Of a DNA stretch of 5,126 nucleotides, positions 1-5,126 are shown one piece after another (the stretch's first letter is position 1; each line of letters opens with the position of its first letter). The stretch comes from CAZJHX01 sp964545715 (GTDB taxonomy: Bacteria; Myxococcota_A; UBA9042; GCA-2863065). Location of the stretch: contig CAZJHX010000290.1 in NCBI GenBank assembly GCA_964545715.1, positions 1 through 5,126 of the forward strand, in the 5' to 3' direction. The notes under the pieces were generated by a model. The model ran no database searches and had not been told where the DNA came from. It saw only the letters and a program-made list of their open reading frames with translations. The translations under genes were made by a program, and so were the position numbers.

Positions 1-290
1 ATCACCGCCGGGAGCTGGGGGGGATCGTCGGCCAGCGCGCCGTCCACAATGGCCACCACATCCGCTCCCTGCGGAGCGGCCGCCGCGACCCCGGCCATGC
101 ACGCGCGCCCATACCCGCGCGTGCGCTCCACGATCACCTGCGCGCCGGCTGCCTCAGCGGCCTCCACCGTGCCGTCCGTGCTGCCGGCGTCCACCACCAG
201 CACCCGCGGGACGGCGCTGGGCACCGCACGCACGACGGCGCCGATCGTGTCGACCTCGTTCAAAACCGGGATGATGACCGCCACGTTCAC
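1..290 (-). CDS. GT2 glycosyltransferase, polyprenyl-phosphate sugar synthase-like (C-terminus cut off by window edge)
   Basis: I read 96 residues on the minus strand before the window ends; the frame is still open at position 1. The N-terminus has the GT-A nucleotide-binding start IIPVLNE (residues 6-12), then VVDAGSTDGT (32-41) with the first conserved Asp D34, and the segment ERTRGYGRAC (55-64), typical of DPM1/DPMS-like GT2 enzymes. These usually move a sugar from a nucleotide donor to a polyprenyl phosphate on the cytoplasmic side. The second metal site reads DGALADDP (83-90), where relatives as I recall have DGD or DAD, so the second Asp of DxD is Ala (A85). The start is GTG at 290, which overlaps the TGA of the upstream GT2 gene (GTGA). 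A GTG at 284 is an alternative start. Only a weak G-rich run (298-302) precedes it, so coupling to the upstream gene is likely. The GT2 class is secure; the acceptor is inferred. Confidence 0.88.
   Translation of the reverse strand, partial: MNVAVIIPVLNEVDTIGAVVRAVPSAVPRVLVVDAGSTDGTVEAAEAAGAQVIVERTRGYGRACMAGVAAAAPQGADVVAIVDGALADDPPQLPAV
287..290 (-). other. GTGA stop-start overlap, CslA-like GT2 to DPM-like GT2
   Basis: The TGA of the CslA-like gene (289-287) shares bases with the GTG of the next gene (290-288). The upstream site is only a weak G-run, so the downstream enzyme is probably made by coupled translation. A second GTG at 284 leaves the exact start open. Confidence 0.75.
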
Positions 291-1741
291 GGGGACGCCC
301 CCATCACGGCGACGCAGGCGAACCCGGCCGCGTCCAGCAACATGAAGGGCGCGATGACGTACACCCCTGTCCAAAGCAGGGCCACGCAGGTCAGCAGACA
401 GTATGCCGACAGAGCCACCTCGGCCGGCCGCAGGCCATCGGGCGCCGCGCGATAACGAACCACCGGCATCGCGGCGTCGCGGCCCTGGCCACCCAGCTTG
501 GGCGTCCGCACGAACTCGCGCTCGCCCACCTCACCCTGGAATGCCTCCAGCACGGCCCGCGCATTGCTGAGCGCCATGCCCACACCCACCAGGGTCAGCA
601 GGCCCAGGTCACGCACGGCCGGCAGCGCGCGACGCCCGATGGAGCGCTGGCCATACAGGTACAGCAGCGTCGGACCCGACATCGCGACGGCAAACGGCAG
701 CAGCCAACGCCACATCCCCTCCTGGCCCGCCGCGGCGCCGGGCAGCAACACGCAGGGCACCGTCAGCAGCGCGGTCAGCGCGATCAGCGGGTGAACGGCG
801 TAGTGCGTCAGGTGCAGCGTGGCCTGCAGCTTGGTCGCCAGGGTGCGCTCAGAGCGCCAGACCGCGCCCAGCAGCTTGCGTGCGCACTGCATCGAGCCGG
901 TCGCCCAGCGCCGCTGTTGAGCCTTGAAGGCCGTAAGATCGGTGGGCAGCTCGCCCGGGCACTCCAGAGACGCGTCGTAGGCGATGCGCCAGCCGGCCAG
1001 CTGCACGCGATAAGACAGGTCCAGGTCCTCGGTCAGGGTGTCGCCGGACCAGCCACCGGCCGCGTCGATAGCCTCTCGGCGCCACACACCACACGTGCCG
1101 TTGAAGTTCACCAACCAGCCGGACGACGCGCGCGCCTCCTGCTCAACGCCGAAGTGTCCGTCGATGGCCAGCGCCTGCGCGCGGGTCAGGCCCGACCAGC
1201 CGCGGTTCAGATGCCCCCAGCGTCCCTGGACACAGGCCACCTTTGGATCATGAAACCGCCCCAGGGCGCGTTGCAGGAAGTCAGGCGGCGGCACAAAGTC
1301 GGCGTCGAAGATCGCCAGAAACTCCCCGTCCGTCTGCGCGGATCCGGCCGCCAGCGCGCCGGCCTTATATCCACGCCGATCCGAGCGGCGCACGTGGGTG
1401 ATCCGATGGCCCTGCCGCTTCAGGCGCTGCACGTGCCGCGCGGCGATCGCCGACGTGTTGTCCGTCGAGTCATCCAGCAGCTGGATGTGAAGCCGGTCAG
1501 CCGGCCAGTCCAGGCGCACGGCGGCCTCCAGCAAGCGGCCGACCACGTTCTCCTCGTTATATACCGGCAGCTGCACCGTCACGCGCCAGTTGGGATCGGG
1601 ACGTTGAACCGGCGCCTTGCCACGTCGTCGGCCGCGCCAGTGCTGCACCACCAGAATGAAGCTGTTGGCGCCGTAAACCAGCATGCCCAGCAGCAGGACC
1701 ACGTAGACGCCGATCGCGGCGCCGGCCAGGGCGCTCAGCAT
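287..1741 (-). CDS. Membrane GT2 glycosyltransferase, cellulose synthase/CslA glucomannan synthase-like
   Basis: This is a 484-residue processive-type GT2 enzyme that would polymerise or transfer a sugar from a nucleotide donor at the inner membrane. An N-terminal hydrophobic segment (about 3-32) comes first. The cytosolic GT-A domain follows, with QLPVYNE (57-63), LLDDSTDNT (88-96, D90/D91), DAD (146-148), NFNGTCGVWRR (212-222), TED (237-239) and QQRRW (275-279): the full catalytic and acceptor-site signature. The C-terminal part has about four or five membrane segments (roughly 311-335, 344-364, 376-399, 442-466, 467-482) and the conserved-looking cytosolic stretch EREFVRTPKLG (407-417). 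No PilZ domain is present, so it is not a standard BcsA. It resembles bacterial CslA-like proteins; the sugar cannot be read from sequence. The start is ATG at 1741, preceded by a perfect AGGAGGT six bases upstream. The frame is open further upstream, but that part lies inside the GT-C gene and has no GT2 features. It overlaps the GT-C gene by 7 bases and the next gene by 4. Confidence 0.95.
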   Translation of the reverse strand: MLSALAGAAIGVYVVLLLGMLVYGANSFILVVQHWRGRRRGKAPVQRPDPNWRVTVQLPVYNEENVVGRLLEAAVRLDWPADRLHIQLLDDSTDNTSAIAARHVQRLKRQGHRITHVRRSDRRGYKAGALAAGSAQTDGEFLAIFDADFVPPPDFLQRALGRFHDPKVACVQGRWGHLNRGWSGLTRAQALAIDGHFGVEQEARASSGWLVNFNGTCGVWRREAIDAAGGWSGDTLTEDLDLSYRVQLAGWRIAYDASLECPGELPTDLTAFKAQQRRWATGSMQCARKLLGAVWRSERTLATKLQATLHLTHYAVHPLIALTALLTVPCVLLPGAAAGQEGMWRWLLPFAVAMSGPTLLYLYGQRSIGRRALPAVRDLGLLTLVGVGMALSNARAVLEAFQGEVGEREFVRTPKLGGQGRDAAMPVVRYRAAPDGLRPAEVALSAYCLLTCVALLWTGVYVIAPFMLLDAAGFACVAVMGASP

Positions 1742-3024
1742 GCCTCCACCTCCTGCACGGGCGCCGCCGAGCGCCAGCGTTCGAACAGCAGCAACGCGAC
1801 CACTGGGAGCCACTCCAGCGGCACGACCCACCCGGGCATCACGCCACCGACGGCGCTGTATTTGAGATAGCTCAGCGGAAGCGCGGCGGTCAGCCACAGC
1901 CACGCCAGGCTCGGGCGAATGCACAGCCACGGGATAAGCCACAGCGCGTACCAGGGGTGAAACGCCGTCGGCAGCAGCACGAGGTACAGCGCGGCGACAT
2001 GCAGCGCCTTTCGCTCCGGCGGGCCGTCCGAGCGCGCGATCGTCCAGACCCCGGCCAGCAGCCCGGCGGCGCACAGCGCAAACGCAACCGCCCGTGGATG
2101 AGAGACGACGCCTGCCAGCGGCCACTCGATCAGCGCGCGCAGGCCGATGTTGTGGTCCTCCGCCACACCGACGTACTCCGGCAAGAAGCCAAGCACGTAG
2201 CGGCCTGCAAAGGCGCCGTAGATCAGGTACCCCACGCCGACGACCGCGCCCGCCACCAGCCCCAGCCGCACGAGGCGGCGGCGATCAAAGGCGGCACACA
2301 GCAGCGCGGGGTACAGCTTCATAGCCGCAGCGACGCCGATGAGCAGCCCCGTGCGGCGAACAAGCCCCGCCCGCCAGGCCAACATCGCGCCGACCATGAA
2401 GGGGATGACGGCCGCCTCCAGGTGTCCGTTGTTGGCGACCTCGTACACGACCAGCGGCGCCCACGCGTACAAGATGACGCGTGCCGGGTCGAGCCCCAGC
2501 CTGCCCAACAGCACCACCAGCAGCAGCATGGTCACCAGGTCAAACGCGATCATCACCAGCCGCGTGCCGTCGATGTCATACGGCAGCACCAGGAACAGCG
2601 CCTGGGCGCCGGGCGGATACACGGTGCGGGCCCACTGCCTGTTGATGTGAGGATGGATCGCAGCATCACGCAAGGGGGCCAGCGTCGCGTCTCCGGGCGG
2701 GTGCGCATAAGGACTGTGCCCGGCTCGCTGAACCAGGCCGTCCCACGGATAGCGGTGCACGTCGCTCGACAGCGATGGCGGATCCGCGACGGCCAGCAAC
2801 CGAAACAGCATGGCAAAGGCGATCACCAGCGGAACGGACGCCCGCTTGTGCCGCCACACCCACCACGCCGCCGCCCCGTACAGCGCAAACAGCGGGTAGT
2901 ACAGGGCCGGAAAAAACCGAGTCGCGTCGGCACCGTCGGCCGCTTCGAAGCCGATCGAGTACACGGCCGCCGCAGCCGTGCCCAACAGCAGCAGGGGGAG
3001 CTGTCTTCGGACCGCTGCCCTCAC
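1735..3024 (-). CDS. Polytopic membrane glycosyltransferase, GT-C fold, GT87/DUF2029-like
   Basis: This 429-residue protein has roughly eleven to thirteen hydrophobic segments, starting with residues 10-26, 37-57 and 63-80. The next loop has SSDVHRYPWDG (86-96), where D88 sits where GT-C enzymes carry the catalytic Asp; with a positive N-terminus inside, that loop faces the periplasm. Further family-style motifs are TVYPPGAQ (134-141), WAPLVVYEVANNGHLEA (188-204), KLYP (236-239) and HPWYALWLIPWL (356-367). Such enzymes move mannose or another hexose from a polyprenyl-phosphate carrier to a lipid, glycan or protein acceptor. The donor could come from the DPM-like enzyme two genes downstream, but that is inference. 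The start is GTG at 3024, overlapping the TGA of the lipoprotein gene (GTGA). Only a weak GAGA-like sequence precedes it, so translation probably relies on re-initiation. The C-terminus (SAAPVQEVEAC) overlaps the CslA-like start. GT-C identity is strong; the exact family and substrate are not certain. Confidence 0.9.
   Translation of the reverse strand: MRAAVRRQLPLLLLGTAAAAVYSIGFEAADGADATRFFPALYYPLFALYGAAAWWVWRHKRASVPLVIAFAMLFRLLAVADPPSLSSDVHRYPWDGLVQRAGHSPYAHPPGDATLAPLRDAAIHPHINRQWARTVYPPGAQALFLVLPYDIDGTRLVMIAFDLVTMLLLVVLLGRLGLDPARVILYAWAPLVVYEVANNGHLEAAVIPFMVGAMLAWRAGLVRRTGLLIGVAAAMKLYPALLCAAFDRRRLVRLGLVAGAVVGVGYLIYGAFAGRYVLGFLPEYVGVAEDHNIGLRALIEWPLAGVVSHPRAVAFALCAAGLLAGVWTIARSDGPPERKALHVAALYLVLLPTAFHPWYALWLIPWLCIRPSLAWLWLTAALPLSYLKYSAVGGVMPGWVVPLEWLPVVALLLFERWRSAAPVQEVEAC
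1748..1754 (-). promoter_or_regulatory. Shine-Dalgarno AGGAGGT of the CslA-like GT2 gene
   Basis: The minus strand reads AGGAGGT, then six bases (GGAGGC), then ATG at 1741. It lies inside the last codons of the GT-C gene and decides the start over the open frame further upstream. A second GGAGG (1743-1747) is too close to the ATG to be the main site. Confidence 0.85.
3021..3024 (-). other. GTGA stop-start overlap, lipoprotein to GT-C
   Basis: The lipoprotein TGA (3023-3021) shares bases with the GT-C GTG start (3024-3022). No strong ribosome-binding site precedes it, which suggests termination-reinitiation. Confidence 0.8.
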
Positions 3025-3857
3025 TTCTCAGCGACGCGCGGCTCGAGGTTGACCGCCGAGATCGCGTCCGCCTGAATCTCGACGTCGATCTGGCTCAGCA
3101 GCGACAGCGGCTCACCCGCCGCGGACCTCCCAAACGCCTTGACCGTCACGGTCCCGGGCGGCAGGTTGGGCACGACAAAGCGGCCGGTGTCGCTGGTCCA
3201 CGTGCGATCGGCGACCGGCGCAAAGCCCTCGATGTAGAGCACGTCCGCCGCGCTGTTCTCGACGCGAATGACCGCATACTGCACACCGAAGCCGTCACAG
3301 TCGTGCACCGCGCCGAACAGCAGCCCCTTACCCGCGTCCACCGCAAGGCCCAGCGCGTCTGCATGTGTGCTGACCTCGTCGGCCGTGGTGAGCCACACCC
3401 AGGCGGTGAGCGCTGTGTCCGTCACCGCGCGACTGGTCTGAAAGCGATAGTCCAGATAGCCGTCCAACACGACCTTGGCGTAACCGGTGAAGCCCGCGTC
3501 GCTGATGGGCACGTTGACCGACGCGCGACCGGACTTGACCGGGTCCGAAAACGCCGTGGCCAGCGAGATGTCGTCCGCCGTAAACACCTCGACAGAGGCC
3601 GACGGCACCTCGTGCTCGGCGTCGGGATCAGCCAGCAACCGAGCGTAGCCGGTCAGCTCGATGGCGTTGCCGGTCACCGTGGAAGGCGCGTTCTTGCCCA
3701 GGCACGTCAGGCGCCCATCCGCGGCCTCGTCCGGCGCTCCGGACGGTGCGGGCTTCCACACCTCGGCGGGCGGGGCGACCGGCTCTTCGGGATCCTCGCC
3801 GTTCGGGCACCCAACAATGCACGCGCCCAGCAGCAATACAGCAAGCAGCTCTCTCAT
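3021..3857 (-). CDS. Outer-membrane-type lipoprotein with carboxypeptidase-regulatory-like beta domain
   Basis: This 278-residue protein begins with a short lipoprotein signal peptide (MRELLAVLLLGACIVGC). The likely lipidated cysteine is C17 in IVGC; C13 in LGAC is less likely but possible. The +2 residue is Pro, not the Asp that retains lipoproteins in the inner membrane, which favours the outer membrane. A Pro- and acid-rich linker (18-48) follows. Residues about 52-150 look like one beta domain. Residues about 172-275 form a second, with FGAVHDCDG (181-189) and the turn signature GRFVVPNLPPGTVTVKAFG (225-243), typical of carboxypeptidase-regulatory/transthyretin-like domains. No catalytic motif is visible; C52 and C187 could pair. 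The start is ATG at 3857, with AGGAGG eight bases upstream, and overlaps the cytochrome stop (ATGA). As the immediate partner of a multihaem cytochrome it may anchor or scaffold it; that role is inference. Confidence 0.88.
   Translation of the reverse strand: MRELLAVLLLGACIVGCPNGEDPEEPVAPPAEVWKPAPSGAPDEAADGRLTCLGKNAPSTVTGNAIELTGYARLLADPDAEHEVPSASVEVFTADDISLATAFSDPVKSGRASVNVPISDAGFTGYAKVVLDGYLDYRFQTSRAVTDTALTAWVWLTTADEVSTHADALGLAVDAGKGLLFGAVHDCDGFGVQYAVIRVENSAADVLYIEGFAPVADRTWTSDTGRFVVPNLPPGTVTVKAFGRSAAGEPLSLLSQIDVEIQADAISAVNLEPRVAEK
3854..3857 (-). other. ATGA stop-start overlap, cytochrome to lipoprotein
   Basis: The cytochrome TGA (3856-3854) shares bases with the lipoprotein ATG (3857-3855). 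Together with the strong AGGAGG this supports both coupled and independent initiation. Confidence 0.9.
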
Positions 3858-5126
3858 GGGTCAGGCCTCCTGCGCGACTCCTCGTCTGTGCGCTGCGGCA
3901 CAACGACGTTCTCGAGCACGCGGTTGATCGTGGCGGTGTCCAACGGGCCCGGCTCGGGCGGCGCCAGGTCCGGTTCCAAGGCAGGCGGGTGGGTCGAGCC
4001 GACGACGCGCCAGGCCTCGAAGATGCTGCTCGGGATACCGAGCGCGGCGGGATCATCCGGCGTCCCGTCGCCGTCGTAGTCGGCCTCGACCAGGCGGTCC
4101 AGCCAGTGCACGCGCCCCTCGCCGTCGGTAAATGTGTAGCGCCCGGTACCCAGCCCGACCGCGCGCAGAATCGCCTCGACGTCGTGACTGTTCGTGGCGG
4201 ACGGGTGGCAACCATCGCAGTCGCGCGGCTGCTGCCGAACCGTGTGGTGATGGACCGGGTTGTGGACGTTGCCCTCCCCAGCCATGCCGTCCGCCGACCG
4301 CAGCGCCTGGGCGTCGATCACCCGTTGGCCCTGCTCGTCGATATGCGTAAAGAAGACCTGCGTACCGACCAGCGGCGCGATGCGACCGCGGGTGTCAAAG
4401 CCCATGGCCAGCGCGTCGGCGACCACGCTCATGCCGAAGTTGGAGACCTTGCCGCGACGCTGCTCTCCGGTGATGCGGCTGGTGTACCACTGCTGATCGT
4501 CGCGCACCATGTGGCAGCCGTAGCAGTTCAGCGTCCACGAATTGTGGCACGTGAAACATTGCAGCGGGGCGTCCCGGCCATCGTCGACCTCGTCAAAGGC
4601 GAAGCCCGCGGTCAGGCCGGGGAAGGCCTCGGGCACCGCGTCCGGGTCGGTAGCTGTCAGCGTGTTCACCGCCTGCTTGACCGCCGCGCGCGCCTCCGCT
4701 GTCCCGGCGTGCAGCTCACAGCCCATGCGCGTGCGCGCGTTGAACTGATCGGTGTTCGGCACCGTCCGCACGGTGATCTGCGTGACCGGATGGCGCAGAT
4801 GACTGAACCGCCCCAGCTGCGTGACCGACCCATCCGGCTCCAGGTCAAACACGTCCGTGTTGTGCCCCGTGCCCCCGACAGAGGTGCCGGACTGCGAGAA
4901 GGCGAGCCCGGCGTCGGACTGCAGAGACGCCAGCTTCCCCGGGAGACCGTGGCAGCTCTCGCAGCGGACGTCCGTCTCGCCGTCCATGCGCGTCGCCATC
5001 TGCTTGTCGCCGTGGGCCTCTCTGATGTTGTGGCAATCGATGCAGCCCATCAACTTCTCGGTGTGGATGTCGGGCGGCGTCTGATCCACCTCGTCCCGAC
5101 CGTCCTCGTCGGCGATATAGAAGGGG
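3854..5126 (-). CDS. Multihaem c-type cytochrome (N-terminus cut off by window edge)
   Basis: The frame is open to the right edge, so this is the C-terminal part of a longer protein of about 423 visible residues. A GTG at 5089 is in frame, but 12 further codons (FYIADEDGRDE-like) extend past it to the edge and read as real protein, so it is not taken as the start. Numbering residues from that GTG, haem sites are CIDCH (16-20), CESCH (43-47), CFTCH (178-182), CYGCH (189-193) and CDGCH (291-295). A sixth site is defective, CELH (124-127). Many extra His residues are available as distal ligands, for example HNIREAH (20-26), SHLRH and a cluster H276, H280-H282. A Ca-binding-like loop DYDGDGTPDDP lies at 337-347, and the tail (about 370-411) is Pro- and charge-rich. 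No membrane segment is visible. Covalent haem attachment requires export, so it should act in the periplasm or on the cell surface as an electron carrier or oxidoreductase. The layout resembles large multihaem cytochromes of Anaeromyxobacter/Geobacter-type bacteria from memory; the substrate is unknown. Confidence 0.93.
   Translation of the reverse strand, partial: PFYIADEDGRDEVDQTPPDIHTEKLMGCIDCHNIREAHGDKQMATRMDGETDVRCESCHGLPGKLASLQSDAGLAFSQSGTSVGGTGHNTDVFDLEPDGSVTQLGRFSHLRHPVTQITVRTVPNTDQFNARTRMGCELHAGTAEARAAVKQAVNTLTATDPDAVPEAFPGLTAGFAFDEVDDGRDAPLQCFTCHNSWTLNCYGCHMVRDDQQWYTSRITGEQRRGKVSNFGMSVVADALAMGFDTRGRIAPLVGTQVFFTHIDEQGQRVIDAQALRSADGMAGEGNVHNPVHHHTVRQQPRDCDGCHPSATNSHDVEAILRAVGLGTGRYTFTDGEGRVHWLDRLVEADYDGDGTPDDPAALGIPSSIFEAWRVVGSTHPPALEPDLAPPEPGPLDTATINRVLENVVVPQRTDEESRRRPDP
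3866..3871 (-). promoter_or_regulatory. Shine-Dalgarno AGGAGG of the lipoprotein gene
   Basis: The minus strand reads AGGAGG, then eight bases, then ATG at 3857. It lies inside the last codons of the cytochrome gene and fixes the lipoprotein start. Confidence 0.85.

Larger units (their letters stand above)
1..5126 (-). other. Five-gene overlapping operon: cytochrome, lipoprotein, GT-C, CslA-like GT2, DPM-like GT2
   Basis: All five reading frames run the same way and every junction overlaps: 4 bases (3854-3857), 4 bases (3021-3024), 7 bases (1735-1741) and 4 bases (287-290). There is no room for an internal promoter outside coding sequence and no terminator hairpin is apparent between genes. 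One transcript with translational coupling is the natural reading. The promoter and first part of the operon lie beyond 5126; the end lies beyond position 1. Confidence 0.85.

Noticed and set aside
791..1870. Plus-strand open frame of 359 codons
   Set aside because: Antisense to the CslA-like GT2 gene, with low-complexity Arg/Gln/Ala content and no motif. The minus-strand gene has complete catalytic signatures.
1742..2125. 128-codon in-frame N-terminal extension of the CslA-like GT2
   Set aside because: The frame is open but Arg/Ala-rich with no GT2 feature, it lies inside the GT-C gene, and a perfect ribosome-binding site precedes the ATG at 1741.
1957..3075. Plus-strand open frame of 372 codons
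   Set aside because: Antisense to the GT-C gene. It is extremely rich in Gln, Arg and His, which is the complement pattern of Leu/Ala/Val codons in membrane segments.
2775..4079. Plus-strand open frame of 434 codons
   Set aside because: It lies antisense to the GT-C, lipoprotein and cytochrome genes and spans two of their junctions. Its composition is Arg/Pro/Ala-rich with no recognisable domain, as expected from a GC-rich antisense frame.
3628..4215. Minus-strand open frame of 195 codons across the cytochrome-lipoprotein junction
   Set aside because: It is a shifted-frame shadow of two well-supported genes, rich in Arg/Thr/Ser with no domain.
4541..4560. Locally AT-richer patch attgtggcac gtgaaacatt as a possible operator
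   Set aside because: It encodes the haem motif CFTCH and following Asn inside the cytochrome gene. Its partial symmetry is explained by the Cys and His codons, and no promoter need exists there.
5087..5089. GTG at 5089 as the start of the cytochrome
   Set aside because: The frame continues to the window edge with protein-like codons, there is no signal peptide after this GTG, and a haem site follows within 16 residues. An exported cytochrome needs an N-terminal signal, so the true start is outside the window.

Overview
The window is a GC-rich bacterial segment, coding almost end to end on the minus strand. It holds five genes in one tight run, read from right (5126) to left (1). Neither outer gene is complete: the first lacks its N-terminus and the last its C-terminus. 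All four gene junctions are overlaps (ATGA, GTGA, a 7-base ATGCTGA and GTGA), so the five genes very probably form one translationally coupled operon. Its promoter would lie beyond position 5126 and its terminator before position 1. There is no intergenic gap, and I see no RNA gene, mobile element, repeat or CRISPR array.

In transcription order the genes are: (1) the C-terminal part of an exported multihaem c-type cytochrome with five CxxCH haem sites and one defective site; (2) a 278-residue lipoprotein with a carboxypeptidase-regulatory-like (transthyretin-type) beta domain; (3) a 429-residue polytopic membrane glycosyltransferase of the GT-C fold (GT87/DUF2029-like), expected to use a polyprenyl-phosphate sugar; (4) a 484-residue membrane-embedded processive-type GT2 enzyme like cellulose synthase or CslA glucomannan synthase, with the complete D, DxD, TED, QxxRW signature; (5) the first 96 residues of a soluble-type GT2 enzyme resembling dolichol/polyprenyl-phosphate sugar synthases.

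The cytochrome sequence style, the lipoprotein with a carboxypeptidase-regulatory-like domain and the GC-rich codon use suggest a member of the former Deltaproteobacteria, such as Myxococcota or a related lineage. This assignment is from remembered family resemblance, not a search.

A working model, which is inference: gene 5 charges a lipid carrier with a sugar, gene 3 transfers that sugar on the periplasmic side, and gene 4 makes or extends a glycan across the inner membrane. The cytochrome and lipoprotein would form an envelope redox module made together with this glycan machinery. The most notable points are the coupling of redox and glycan genes, the cytochrome site CxxH that lacks its second cysteine, and the loss of the second Asp of the DxD motif in gene 5.
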